From: DASYLJ01 sp964404165
Lineage (GTDB): Bacteria > Desulfobacterota > Binatia > DP-6
DNA length: 64,000 bases
Direction: 5' to 3'
Assembly: GCA_964404165.1 (NCBI GenBank)
Contig: CAYOIZ010000011.1
Coordinates: forward strand, 62,001 to 126,000
Shown: in pieces, positions 15,944 through 25,668 of the stretch
Numbering within the stretch: position 1 is the first letter of the stretch
How the letters are laid out: each line of letters starts with the position of its first letter
The notes under the pieces: model-generated
What the model saw: the letters and a program-made list of their open reading frames with translations, nothing else
The model's database searches: none
Told to the model about the DNA's origin: nothing
Translations under genes and position numbers: made by a program

Positions 15944-18250
15944 ATGAGAAGCGCGGTGTGGTGGCTCGCGAGCTGTCTCACAATCGCGATGGTGACGCCT
16001 AACGTTGGCAGGGCAGCGACGGTCACGTTGTACGGAGAAGCGGGCCGCTTTGGGAGTCTAGGCCAACCGGTGAGCGCCTGCGGCAACCAGGTTTCGTTGC
16101 CTTCCTGTCAGACTCTAAGCACGGTCACGGTCACGGATTGGCAATTGGATCCTGGGCAATCGGCGTACAAAAGTGTGGTTGCGTCTGACGGAACTGTCTT
16201 CGTCGGAAATCTCGCACGCAGCTTCAGCCAGTTCCAACCAACTGCGACGTCTACAGCCATCACGTGCTTCAATCCCTTGGCCGCGGTTTGCTTCGACGAA
16301 GAGACGGCTACAGCCAAAAACTTCTCTACGATTCGCATTCCCACGGCGAACGGCTTCACGTATCGGCTCGCACGGCCGACGTTCTTCGCACCGCATCCAT
16401 TGTCGAACGAGAACCAATGTTTCGACACCCCTCCACCCGTAGGTGTGGCGGGAGGCGACATTTCCGACCTTCAGGTAGTGACGGACCCGATTCTAGGTGA
16501 ACGAGTTCTGCTGGTCTCGGAGAACGGTTCGCTCGAGCGGAGTCTACCCGACGTCTATCCGGCGTTTGGTGCTCTCTCCAAGGCAACCGGAGCTTGGAAG
16601 TTGGACCCTAGCTCCACGCTCAATGCCATCCAAATACAGCAATCCAACGCGACGGTCGGACCCCTTGCTTGCCCCAATCGCCCGACGGGCTGCACCTTTA
16701 GCCCCGCTTGCGGCCCTCAAGGTACCTGTCAGAGCGGCCTGTGCGTTTGCACGCAAAATTCGCAGTGTCCTGACGGGGATTCGTGTATTGGCGGCGTCTG
16801 CGGAACCCCTTCTTGTCAGGGACCCAACGACTTGGCCCAGCTGCCTCAATCCAAAGGCATCGTCCAGAGTCTGTTCTTCTCGGAGGGAAGAGGCGGAGTC
16901 GTTGTGACCGACAATACGGGCGAACCGCTAGCCTACGCCGAGTCTCCCGGCATGTGCGACGCATGTTGCAACTACGATGGCGTGTCGTGTCCCGTCGCTT
17001 GCGCCAATCCCCCGTGTTGCACCGTCAACGGCTGCAATACCTGCCCGCGGATGTTGTTCCCCCGCGACGTGACAGTCGACCCGACGTCTCCACTCGGCGA
17101 CGAGCGCTTCATCATGCTCTACGAATACGGCGATTCTCGGGCAGAAGCAGTGCAAGAGTTCCGCTACGACAATGATCCCCCGGCGATCGTGCCGGTGTCG
17201 GCACCCATCTTCGTCGAGACGCCGCCAACCTGTTCGGCCTCTCACGACAAGAACTCATCGGCTCATCACTGGGTAAAGCCGTTGTACGATGACTTGGGCA
17301 ATCTCTGGGTGCAGCGATCCCTCCGCTATGCTGGCGGTCCATTCGGCGTCTATTTGAAGAACGCGGCCAGCGGTCAGAGAAAGCTTGAGACCAGCTGCTC
17401 CTATATCGACCCTGCGACGAGCCTGCCCCGGCCGTTTGGGTTCGTCTGCAAGCCCGATCGGGACCTTGGCGGAACCATTACCGACCCAACCATCACGTCA
17501 TCTCTACCGGGAAAAGGGCCATGGGGGTCGGACATGCTCGCGACCACGTCGGGAGTCATCCTCGCGGTTGCCCTGGGGCAGAGTGAGCATGGAGCGGTCC
17601 TACCGATTGAACGGCACAGCATCAGCAATGGCGAGTTGGCGTTCACGTTCCGTCTGCCAATCGATCTGGCAAGCTCTCAGCTCGGCATGAATCCGCAGGA
17701 CACCAGCCACAACACGTTGGCGGTCATGGACACGGCGCGAAACGAGCTGTGGGCGACAGTAGGGCTGACGGAGGGACCGTTCTGCGACACCAGCCTCCCC
17801 GGTTGCTCAACATCCTGCCCCTCCGAGTGTCTGCGCTACGAAGCATGCAATGAGTCGACAACCTGGCTGTATCGTTTGGATGTTGATGAGGCGTTGGCGT
17901 TTGGACCTCGAGTATTGTCCGTGACGGCGCCCGGTTCAGTGCAAGTTGGCGCAACGGTGCCGGTAGAGATCGGGACCAACCTCGCGTGTCAAAGCTCGAG
18001 CAATTGCAAGGGTGCGCTCAAGACTCAGTGGTCTTCCTTGCGTGGCTATCTCAACGGCTCCGCGAAGCCCCCCGTTAGCTGGAACTGGCAATGTGTCGCG
18101 AACAAATGCCGCTACTCTGCGACACTGCCATCGTCCGCGACGAACGTTGCCGGAGCAGTTGAGTGGCACGGGATTTTCTTCAGTGATGGCTCACATTCGA
18201 CGGATCCATCGATGCTCCATACCGTTGGCCGGACGCGAATAGGGTCGTAG
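15944..18250 (+). CDS. Large secreted protein with cysteine-rich insert, unknown
   Basis: 768 residues from the ATG at 15944, which has AAGGGGG upstream; an earlier in-frame ATG at 15917 lacks this. The signal peptide ends near residue 28 (GRAA). The mature part mixes beta-rich segments (SDGTVFVGNLARSFSQF; GERVLLVSENGSLERSLPD) with a cysteine cluster at about 250-300 (CGPQGTCQSGLCVC; CPDGDSCIGGVCG) resembling EGF/Dickkopf-like modules, and a second at about 340-375 (DACCNYDGVSC; CCTVNGCNTCP). The alternating strands may form a beta-propeller. Base composition is less GC-rich than in the window's right half, suggesting acquisition with the island. No function assigned. Confidence 0.7.
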   Translation: MRSAVWWLASCLTIAMVTPNVGRAATVTLYGEAGRFGSLGQPVSACGNQVSLPSCQTLSTVTVTDWQLDPGQSAYKSVVASDGTVFVGNLARSFSQFQPTATSTAITCFNPLAAVCFDEETATAKNFSTIRIPTANGFTYRLARPTFFAPHPLSNENQCFDTPPPVGVAGGDISDLQVVTDPILGERVLLVSENGSLERSLPDVYPAFGALSKATGAWKLDPSSTLNAIQIQQSNATVGPLACPNRPTGCTFSPACGPQGTCQSGLCVCTQNSQCPDGDSCIGGVCGTPSCQGPNDLAQLPQSKGIVQSLFFSEGRGGVVVTDNTGEPLAYAESPGMCDACCNYDGVSCPVACANPPCCTVNGCNTCPRMLFPRDVTVDPTSPLGDERFIMLYEYGDSRAEAVQEFRYDNDPPAIVPVSAPIFVETPPTCSASHDKNSSAHHWVKPLYDDLGNLWVQRSLRYAGGPFGVYLKNAASGQRKLETSCSYIDPATSLPRPFGFVCKPDRDLGGTITDPTITSSLPGKGPWGSDMLATTSGVILAVALGQSEHGAVLPIERHSISNGELAFTFRLPIDLASSQLGMNPQDTSHNTLAVMDTARNELWATVGLTEGPFCDTSLPGCSTSCPSECLRYEACNESTTWLYRLDVDEALAFGPRVLSVTAPGSVQVGATVPVEIGTNLACQSSSNCKGALKTQWSSLRGYLNGSAKPPVSWNWQCVANKCRYSATLPSSATNVAGAVEWHGIFFSDGSHSTDPSMLHTVGRTRIGS

Positions 18251-18359
18251 CATCTCCCCAGTGTTTCATGCGCAATGCCCGAGCTGTCGGAGGCGCGCGC
18301 CGTCTGGTGCCACTTCCGAATGAGCCGGTGCCGAGCGCCCTGGGACGATAGCAAGAGAG

Positions 18360-20525
18360 TTGCCAGCGACGACGAGCCTCGCTGGTTCTGATGGGCCCGG
18401 AGCCGTGATCCGATCAGTGCTCAAGGCGCGACAGCAGGTCATCGCCGCCGTATCGATTGCCGTCTGCGCGGTTGGCGCAGCGGTATGGGGAACGTGGCCG
18501 CTGGCCGGGCGGGTCTCAACCCACGTCTACGATCCCCGGCTCGATGGCGGGCCGATGTCTTGGCTTCTCAGCTCCGACGTGTATCTCACGACCTGGATTC
18601 TCGCGTGGGATCGGCACGCCCTTCTCTCCGATCCGTTGTCGTTGCTCGACGCCAATATCTTCCATCCTGCGCGATGGAGCCTCGTGTTTTCGGAAAACCT
18701 CCTCGGGGCCTTGCCCGTCTACCTTCCGGTCTCGCTTATGTCCGGAGATGCCGTCACGGCGCATCAAGCCACGTTGATCCTCACGTTTGCGCTAGCGTTC
18801 GCGACGTCGGCGCTTCTGGTCTGGGCTTGGACCAGGTGCCTCGGCGCGGCCCTCATCGCTGGGGCAGTCTTCGCCTTCAGCCCCTTCCGTGTTGGCAACC
18901 TTCCCAGCTTCCACATCGAGGGTAACTACCTCCTGCCCCTAATCCCATTGCTCTCGCGGCGAGCAGTCGATCGGCACGGTGGGCTCTCGGGCGTGCTACT
19001 CGCCGGCGTCCTGGTTATCGAGACGCTGCACTCGTACTACCTTGGCTACGCCGCGTTCCTGACGATGGGCGTTATCGGATTGGCTCGCTTCTTCGGCGGT
19101 GTGCGTGAGGCTCGAGTTCTCATTCTGCCGACGATCGGCGCGATCGCCGTGGCAGCGGTCGCGACAATCCCCTATCTCATCGTTCGACGAGAAGGGGCTA
19201 TCGGGCCGCCGACCACTGCGCTGCTTTCGGTGGGATCGGCGGAGCTCCTGCGAACTGGGTCGACTCCTGCGGTCGTCCTGGCCCTGTTGACGCTGCCATT
19301 CTGGCGCCGCGGCATGCGTCGTCCGGGCGGTGACATCTGGCTTATTGGTCTGGCAACGACGGCTGTTGTTGCTCACGCCGTAGCGCTGGGCCCGGATGTC
19401 ACGATATTCGGATATGCGCTTCCGGGCCCGTACCGGTTGCTCGCACGGATCATCCCCGGCTTTGAATCCGTTCGTGTGCCCGTGCGGTTCAATTCAGCGG
19501 TATCGATGGCGGCAGCTGCGCTCGCCGGGATCGGTCTGGCCGGGGCTCGGCGGCGCCTACTGCCGACGATGGCTGGGTGGCAGGCTGCAGGCGTCGGTGC
19601 GGTGATCGCTGCTACAGTCGTTTACCTCGCGGTGCCGGTGCCACTCCGAACGGTGCCGGTGGGGTTAACACCGCAGGAGCAATCGACCGCTAGTTGGCTT
19701 GCCGGAGAACCACCGGCGCCCCTGCTCGAAATCCCGTTCGTGGATGGTCAGTACGGAGGGACGCGCGTGGTGCGAGTGTCGCGAGCGATGTACGAAAGCA
19801 CCCGGCACTGGCATCGGTTGTTGAACGGGTACAGCGGCTACTTCCCAGCGAGCTATCGACCGGTGGTGTCGTTGACCAACGCTCTTCCTGACAAGAAATC
19901 CGTTGCGTTACTCACGCGCGCTACAGGACTTCGGCACATAGTGGTGCATCGGGCGGAGCTGTCGCGGGATGAGCGGCGTCGTTGGCGGAAACTGGTCGCC
20001 GTTAGTGGCTTGCGAGTCCGGGCTGTCGTTGGCTCCGACGTGGTCTACGAAACCGATGCGACTATCGCCCCCGATCTGGTCGCGCGTCTCGTCGATCCAG
20101 TTCCACGGTCGGTGACTCTACAGGGCACACCTCGCGATCCATTGCCCGCCTCACAACGCACCGCCGTCATCAGCGTGGATCGGCCACTGCCGAGTTGGAT
20201 CGTTCGGGGGATACCGTTCGATGTTCCGGTTACGGTTCGCAATGTCTCGGAGACGATGTGGCCATCCCTTTCTCCGACGCCAGCGCATCTCGTTGGCCTG
20301 GAGTATCGTTGGGAGGATGCCAGTGGTCGAACGGTGGCTACCGGCAATCGCACTCAACCCCTGCCGTGGGACCTCGCACCAGGCGAAAGTGTGTCGACGC
20401 AAGTTCTTGTTAGCCCCCCCCCGACGGCCGGCGTAGTGCGATTGATCGTAGGGGTTGTGCAGGATGACGAGTGGTTTCCCGATCCTGTCGAGGCCGGAAC
20501 GCTGACAATGCAATCTCGCAACTAG
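18360..20525 (+). CDS. Polytopic membrane protein, GT-C glycosyltransferase-like
   Basis: 721 residues from a TTG; GTG at 18405 is an alternative start. About ten to twelve membrane helices fill the first 430 residues, with an early loop containing YDPRLDGGPMSWLLSSDVYL and a loop HPARWSLVFSENLLGALPVY. These recall the acidic first-loop and topology of GT-C/DUF2079-type enzymes that use polyprenyl-linked sugars. A soluble, mostly beta C-terminal part of about 290 residues follows, ending in an Ig-like fold (PFDVPVTVRNVSETMWPSL). It could glycosylate or modify the exported protein encoded just before it. No family is certain. Confidence 0.6.
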   Translation: MPATTSLAGSDGPGAVIRSVLKARQQVIAAVSIAVCAVGAAVWGTWPLAGRVSTHVYDPRLDGGPMSWLLSSDVYLTTWILAWDRHALLSDPLSLLDANIFHPARWSLVFSENLLGALPVYLPVSLMSGDAVTAHQATLILTFALAFATSALLVWAWTRCLGAALIAGAVFAFSPFRVGNLPSFHIEGNYLLPLIPLLSRRAVDRHGGLSGVLLAGVLVIETLHSYYLGYAAFLTMGVIGLARFFGGVREARVLILPTIGAIAVAAVATIPYLIVRREGAIGPPTTALLSVGSAELLRTGSTPAVVLALLTLPFWRRGMRRPGGDIWLIGLATTAVVAHAVALGPDVTIFGYALPGPYRLLARIIPGFESVRVPVRFNSAVSMAAAALAGIGLAGARRRLLPTMAGWQAAGVGAVIAATVVYLAVPVPLRTVPVGLTPQEQSTASWLAGEPPAPLLEIPFVDGQYGGTRVVRVSRAMYESTRHWHRLLNGYSGYFPASYRPVVSLTNALPDKKSVALLTRATGLRHIVVHRAELSRDERRRWRKLVAVSGLRVRAVVGSDVVYETDATIAPDLVARLVDPVPRSVTLQGTPRDPLPASQRTAVISVDRPLPSWIVRGIPFDVPVTVRNVSETMWPSLSPTPAHLVGLEYRWEDASGRTVATGNRTQPLPWDLAPGESVSTQVLVSPPPTAGVVRLIVGVVQDDEWFPDPVEAGTLTMQSRN

Positions 20526-20707
20526 CCGGCGAGCGCGTCGGACGAGACCCTTGCGGAGACGAACTAGAGAGGCGTAGTCCGCGTGCATGGACCGCGAAGA
20601 GGTCATCGCAAGGGTCGAAGCGGGACGAACATCTGCCGTGCGCCTGCTTCGCGAGATCGCGGACAGCCTTGAGGGTCTGCCCACTCATGAGCTGTCGCGT
20701 CGTGGGT

Positions 20708-20965
20708 ATGGAGATTGAAGTAGCTGCGATGGCGACCCTGCTAGCGGATGCGCATCGGTCGGGTGCTCGGGTGCTGTACGTCAAATTTGTTGAGACGAGT
20801 GCTAATGCAGTATGCGCCGACTTTCTTGGGCGCTGCGGGTTCGTGAAGTGTGGTGAGCAGTGGAGTCGTTCAGTTGATCCGCGGCTGGCGGTGCCGGCGC
20901 ACTTAAATGTCGTGTCCCGTCGCGAGGTGCCGTCGAGACGAACACCGAGTTCGATGCGTTCGTAG
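20708..20965 (+). pseudogene. Fragment resembling the C-terminus of FkbH/GNAT-type proteins
   Basis: 85 codons from an ATG at 20708. The segment ADAHRSGARVLYVKFVETSA, followed by CADFLGRCGFVKCGEQWS, resembles the acyltransferase-like C-terminus of FkbH-type HAD proteins (long version ends about P-x-H-L-x-V, also present here). The upstream catalytic part is missing. A separate 43-codon ORF (20587-20718, MDREEVIARVEAGRTSAVRL) overlaps its start. I read the stretch as a broken gene; a genuine small GNAT-like protein is less likely. Confidence 0.35.
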
Positions 20966-21419
20966 CTCGGGCTGGATGACGCCTTCGTTTGGGTGATGAG
21001 GCGTTCAGCTTACACGGCAGAGCGATTGTGCGTCGATGAGCGATCGGCGACGCTCGACTGTCGCGCGAGAAGGGAGGCAGGTGTGGCCGAAGCAGCGCGC
21101 GCCTTCATTGAGGCGCTTAATGCTCCGGCGGGCAAGGTTTGTGGGATTTGGGCAGGGTCAACTCCACCCCAAGTGTGCCGGCGCTTTCGATGTTTCCTAT
21201 GTTCCCCCAGTTCCCCCGCCGGCGCCGGGTCGAGTCCTCCCGAACCACGCTTCGTAGACATGGCCCCTTTGGGGGGAGAGGAGTAGTCTACGATGGGGAA
21301 CTGGCCAGCGTCGAATAGCGGCGACAATGACGTCGATTGGGTGGCCTCAGACGCAGCGAGGCAGCCGGGCCTTCTCCTTCTGCCGCTCGCGGCGGCGATC
21401 CGTTGCTCCACCGAGTGTG
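20966..21419. other. Non-coding gap left of the integrase
   Basis: 454 bp without a convincing gene; an ORF at 20993-21286 has no domain and poor codon pattern. Base composition is mixed, with C-rich tracts near 21200. An attachment site or remnant could lie here, but I could not identify matching core repeats by eye. Confidence 0.3.
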
Positions 21420-22658
21420 TTACGGAGCCGTAGGCTGCGAATCAGCCGGGGCGAGACTGCCTGCAGATAGAGCCGGCAAACGCCTCGACTGAACGATAGT
21501 ATCTAATCGGATCGCCCAATCGTCGAGTGCCTTTCGCTTTTCCGCGTCGTAGCTATGACGGTCGTACACCGCCGTGACGCCCCGCTCTACGTGGTTCAAG
21601 AGTTTTTGCACGGTAAGCCGTGGAATGCCCATCGAGGTCATGTGCGACGCGACGGTACGTCGCAGGTCGTGTGGTTGAAAATCGACCCCGCTACGCTTTC
21701 GGAGACGGCTAGTGAGCTGCTGGATGGTTGTGCGTGGCCCATCGGCTGCTTGCGGGTGCCACCTGCCAACCGGAAACACCCAGCGCTGATCCGTCCGATG
21801 GGCGTGAAGGTTCCGCAGCACATCAATCGCCGAAGGACTTAGAGGTACTCGGTGCGCGAGACCGTTCTTGGCGCGCTCGGAAGGGATCGTCCACCAGCTC
21901 TCCTCGAAATCGACGTGATCCCATTCCATCGTACGCAGCTCACCGCCGCGCTGCGCTGTCAGAAGGTAGAGCTTGACCAAGGCGGCCGACTGCCGATCCT
22001 CGGCTCCGAGCGCCCTGAAAAGCCGGTCGATCTCTCCAGCCGTCAGGACGCGCTCTCGCGGCTTCTCGCGAGTGGGCCGCGCGATAGCCACGCAGGGGCT
22101 CGTAGGGACGATCTCGCGCTCAACGCCAAAGTTGAAGAGCTTTCGTAAGAGCGCGAGGACGCGATTCGCTTGCACCGGGATGCGCTCGGCCAACGTCTCC
22201 ACGAGATTGCGGATATCCCGACGCGATATCTCTGCCGCTGGGCGGCATCCCCAGCCGGCGGGAATGTACAGACGGAACATGAAGACGTCCTTCTGCCAAC
22301 TCCTCTTTTTTGGCTTGGCGTAACGCTCGACATATTCGTCCACCAACTCTTTGAACGTCGGTGCCTGGGTCTTCATGCGCTTGGCCGTCCCGGGATCTTC
22401 TCCTCGAGCTATTGCGCGAAATGTGTCGCGGGCGGTTAGCCGAGCGTCTGCCAAGGCGAGCTGTGGGTAGTGCCCGAGCGTCAGCCGCCGCGCCCGGCCA
22501 GCGTATCGATACATTACGACCCAGGCCTTGCTGCCTCCGGCGGATACTCGAATTCCAAAGCCGGGCAGCGATGGGTCCCACCGTGTGGCTTGCCCCTGCG
22601 CTGGAGGGCGCAATGAGCGGACACAGGTATCGGTAAGCTTCGCAGTGTCGTTGTGCAT
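21420..22658 (-). CDS. Tyrosine recombinase / site-specific integrase
   Basis: 412 residues from ATG 22658, which has GAGGA upstream; ATG 22673 is also in frame. The N-terminal DUF4102 arm-binding domain (LPGFGIRVSAGGSKAWVVMY) is followed by a core-binding domain and the catalytic domain. Catalytic residues are visible: Arg in TAQRGGELRTMEW, HDLRRT, the second His in LLNHVE and the nucleophilic Tyr in YDRHSYD. This is the P4-type integrase found on genomic islands. It cuts and joins att sites to insert or excise the island. Its position where gene content and base composition change suggests that it marks the island's right edge. Confidence 0.93.
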   Translation of the reverse strand: MHNDTAKLTDTCVRSLRPPAQGQATRWDPSLPGFGIRVSAGGSKAWVVMYRYAGRARRLTLGHYPQLALADARLTARDTFRAIARGEDPGTAKRMKTQAPTFKELVDEYVERYAKPKKRSWQKDVFMFRLYIPAGWGCRPAAEISRRDIRNLVETLAERIPVQANRVLALLRKLFNFGVEREIVPTSPCVAIARPTREKPRERVLTAGEIDRLFRALGAEDRQSAALVKLYLLTAQRGGELRTMEWDHVDFEESWWTIPSERAKNGLAHRVPLSPSAIDVLRNLHAHRTDQRWVFPVGRWHPQAADGPRTTIQQLTSRLRKRSGVDFQPHDLRRTVASHMTSMGIPRLTVQKLLNHVERGVTAVYDRHSYDAEKRKALDDWAIRLDTIVQSRRLPALSAGSLAPADSQPTAP

Positions 22659-22677
22659 GCGTTCCTCGCGCATCTAC

Positions 22678-22699
22678 GTCAGGCAGCAGTCAGGCAGCA
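22678..22699. repeat. 11-bp tandem repeat upstream of the integrase
   Basis: GTCAGGCAGCA occurs twice in direct tandem just ahead of the integrase start codon. It could be an arm-type integrase or excisionase binding site, or chance. Confidence 0.5.
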
Positions 22700-22742
22700 G
22701 AACTCCCACAACAGAGAGCACCACACTGAAACGCGCCGCGCA

Positions 22743-22771
22743 AGGAAAAGCACCGCAAACCATTGCGGTGC
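22743..22771 (-). terminator. Intrinsic terminator
   Basis: Read on the minus strand, a 9-bp perfect stem (GCACCGCAA / TTGCGGTGC, 4-nt loop, 22750-22771) is followed by CTTTTCC. It lies 124 bp after the stop of the large minus-strand secreted gene (22895) and separates that gene from the integrase. Confidence 0.7.
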
Positions 22772-22894
22772 AAGGGGTCTAGAGACGTTATGCACCAGGG
22801 TGCGACGGGCTGAAACACCCCCTCGCAGCGACATGCAGACGCTCAGCCGCTGGGGGAAGTGAAGCGACAACCGGAGTTATCCCAGGGCAGCGAA

Positions 22895-25483
22895 TCAGGG
22901 GCTGCAGTGCACGCCGTACGTTGCGCTGGCGCTGCCGTTGTTTCCCACCGAACACCTGGGGCGGGCGCTGCTGCACGAGCCGAAGCCGAGGGGCGGACAC
23001 GAGACCGGCTGGCAGCCGTCGCCGTCCTCGCCGCCCGTCCCGAAGCACGTCGAGAAGCCCTCGACCTGCGCGACCGCGAAGGAGCTGCCCGCGGAAAGTA
23101 GGTCGATCCCGCCGGTCGGGTTGGCGATCTGGACGGAGCAGCCCGTCGCGGCCTCGAACGTCTGCGTCCCGCCCGGCCACTGGGCGATGCTGAACAGCTC
23201 CGCGGTGCTGGACCCGACCGTGAAGGTGTGGGAGGTCGGCGGGCACTTGCACGTGCCGCTCTGGCAACTCGCCGAGACGCAGTCCACGTTCAGGTCGCAG
23301 GCTTTGCTGAGCCCGCATTTGGTCGCGCAGATGCCGCCGCAGTCGACGTCGGTCTCGTTGCCGTCCTTGATGCCGTCGCTGCACAACGGCGTGCAGCTCG
23401 AGGGCTGTCCGGTGCAGGCGAATCCCGGCTCGACGAGGCAGGTTGCCGAGCATCCGTCGCCGTTGACCGCGTTCGTGTCGTCGCAGGTTTCACCGCTCTG
23501 AAGTAGCCCATCGCCACAGATGGCCATGGTCGTCGTGGTGGTCGACGTCGTGGGGGTCGTGGTGGTCGTCGGTCCCGTGTCGGCCAGGCACGACGCCTGC
23601 TCCGATCCGCACCCGTTCGGAGCCGCGATACACGCGTCACACCCTTCGCTCACCGCCCCCCCTTGCGAGCACTCGGTCGCGCATTCTGCGTCGCACGGTC
23701 CGGCGCAGATGCAATCCGCGAGCTTCTCGAACAATCCGGCGGACCCCTCACACGCGGCACCGGTACCGAGCGACCCGTGGAACAGGGCCTCGCAATGGAA
23801 GCACGGGGCCGAGACGGTGAGATCGTACTGGCGGTCGGCGGGAAGGACGCCCGTCACGTCGTAGTGGTCCACGACGAGCAGGTACGATCCGCTCGTCGGC
23901 GCCGAGACGTCGACGAGCGAATCCACGATCAATCTCGGGTCGTCGCTTTTCGCGACGAGCGCGGGGGGCGCCGTGGAGGCGTCGAAGAGGAGCAGAATGG
24001 TGTCGACCTTCGACGGCGTCGGAAGCTGCTCGGCACGCGTCGAAGCCATGAGCTCCTGTCCCTCGACCGCGTCGAACGAGAACAGCGCGACATCTCCCGT
24101 GTCGGGGACGCTTCCCGGTTGCTGCACGACCGGCAGCGTCAGGGGGGTCGCCAGCCGGCTCACGCGCGACACCTGCGCGCTGTACGTAGAGGAGGCCCCA
24201 CCCACCGCCCCGGAGCCGAGGTTCCGCACGTCCGTGACGGCCAGGCGATACTTCCCGCTCTGCTCGACGACGAATTCTCGCGTCGCGATCGACGAGTCGG
24301 CGCCGCCCGGGCGAATCAAGCGCAGGATCGCACCCGGGGGATCCAAGATCGCGCCTCCGGCCTGGAACGTGCCGCCGGCGCGGTTGGAGATCGTCACCCG
24401 CAAGAGGTCCCCGGCGACCGCGTCGAACTCGTAGTAGTCGACGTCGAAGTCGCCGGCGTCGGTCGGGTTTCCGATGGTGCCTTCAATCCGGCCGCCGATG
24501 GCAATCGGGATCGCCTCCGCCAGGCTATCGTTGGTGTGCTCGTCGAGCCCTTCGCCTTCGACCGTCACGCAGTCCTCGCCGGGCACGCCGTTGCAGGGGA
24601 CGGCGCACTGGCCGCTCGCACAGATCTGGGTGCCGGGGCATGCACTGCCACACGAACCGCAGTTGTCGTGGCTGGTGCCGAGGTTCGACTCGCAGCCGTC
24701 GGCGGCGAGCGCGTTGCAGTCGGCGAAGCTCGGATTGCACGAGGCCACCTGGCAGCCGCCCGCCACGCAGGTCGCGACGGCGGCGTTGGCCAGCGTACAC
24801 AGGTTGCTTCCGTCGTCGGCGACGCCGTCGCAGTCGTTGTCGAGGCCGTCACAGACTTCCGCCGTCGGCACGCACGATGTCGGGCTGGTGGTCGACGTCG
24901 TGGATGCGACGGTGGTCGACGTCGTGCTCTGGTCGCCGCAGACACAGCCGTCGGTGCATCGCCCCGGGCACGCCGCGTCGCCCGCGGGCGCCGACGCGTC
25001 GCAGGTTTCTCCTGCGCCCGAGTCGAGCGTTCCGTCGCCGCAGGAGAACCGTTGCGCGCTGAACTGCCGCGGGCGCGCCGCCTTCGCCTTCACGACGCCC
25101 GCGAGCCGGCTGCAATCGGGCTTCCCGATCCTGGCGCTCAAGCGGACGCGCGCGAGGTCGCCGCACCGCTTCCACTTCGCCTTGAGCTGGTCGAAGCCGC
25201 GCTTGGCGACGACCCGCGCGGTGTCGGCCGTCCCACAGCCGATGTCGATGGTGGGCCGCGACACCGTCTTCAGGAGCACGCTGTCGGTCCGAGGCGTGGT
25301 CGCACCGGACACGAGCGGTTCGCCCTGGACCCGGTAGGCGCCGTCCGGGCAGGGTACGGGCTTCGTTCGCTTCGAGAGGGCGACCGCGGGAGTCGCGAGC
25401 TCCGACAAGCAGAAGAGCAGCAGCATCGGCCATAGACGATAGGCGACACGTACGGTTCGGCGGACGGTGCTGCGATGGCTCAT
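22895..25483 (-). CDS. Large secreted cysteine-rich multidomain protein
   Basis: 862 residues with signal peptide (LLLFCLSELATPAVA). Domains in order: an N-terminal region ending CGDGTLDSGAGETCD; a Thr/Ser linker; a MopE-type motif EVCDGLDNDCDGVADDG; a Cys-rich NCGSCGSACPG segment; a pre-peptidase C-terminal-like beta domain near 325-440 (ANDS-like start, DFDVDYYEFDAVAGDLL); another beta domain with RLIVDSLVDVSAPTSGSYLL; a Cys-rich patch; a TTTTTPTTSTTTTT linker; and a DUF4215-type repeat (CGDGLLQSGETCDDTNAVNG). MopE motifs bind calcium or copper in known proteins. Probably cell-surface or released. Function unknown. Confidence 0.8.
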   Translation of the reverse strand: MSHRSTVRRTVRVAYRLWPMLLLFCLSELATPAVALSKRTKPVPCPDGAYRVQGEPLVSGATTPRTDSVLLKTVSRPTIDIGCGTADTARVVAKRGFDQLKAKWKRCGDLARVRLSARIGKPDCSRLAGVVKAKAARPRQFSAQRFSCGDGTLDSGAGETCDASAPAGDAACPGRCTDGCVCGDQSTTSTTVASTTSTTSPTSCVPTAEVCDGLDNDCDGVADDGSNLCTLANAAVATCVAGGCQVASCNPSFADCNALAADGCESNLGTSHDNCGSCGSACPGTQICASGQCAVPCNGVPGEDCVTVEGEGLDEHTNDSLAEAIPIAIGGRIEGTIGNPTDAGDFDVDYYEFDAVAGDLLRVTISNRAGGTFQAGGAILDPPGAILRLIRPGGADSSIATREFVVEQSGKYRLAVTDVRNLGSGAVGGASSTYSAQVSRVSRLATPLTLPVVQQPGSVPDTGDVALFSFDAVEGQELMASTRAEQLPTPSKVDTILLLFDASTAPPALVAKSDDPRLIVDSLVDVSAPTSGSYLLVVDHYDVTGVLPADRQYDLTVSAPCFHCEALFHGSLGTGAACEGSAGLFEKLADCICAGPCDAECATECSQGGAVSEGCDACIAAPNGCGSEQASCLADTGPTTTTTPTTSTTTTTMAICGDGLLQSGETCDDTNAVNGDGCSATCLVEPGFACTGQPSSCTPLCSDGIKDGNETDVDCGGICATKCGLSKACDLNVDCVSASCQSGTCKCPPTSHTFTVGSSTAELFSIAQWPGGTQTFEAATGCSVQIANPTGGIDLLSAGSSFAVAQVEGFSTCFGTGGEDGDGCQPVSCPPLGFGSCSSARPRCSVGNNGSASATYGVHCSP

Positions 25484-25668
25484 GGTCGGCTATGCCCGCG
25501 CGGACCATACGCTGCCTGATCCGCGCTGGTCCACCGCATTCTCGATAGTTCAACTCCGTCCCGACTCGATAGATCAGGCAGTTGGGGGGAAGTGAGCGGG
25601 CGGATCCGGCGCGCCTCGACGCAGCAGACGGCTTGTCCTGCTGACGTCCCCGGAGATATGGGCCGGCC

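Noticed and set aside
22680..22870. Possible tRNA as integrase attachment site
   Set aside because: No T-loop or cloverleaf on either strand.
23663..25435. 590-codon plus-strand ORF
   Set aside because: Antisense of the large secreted gene; composition is typical shadow sequence.
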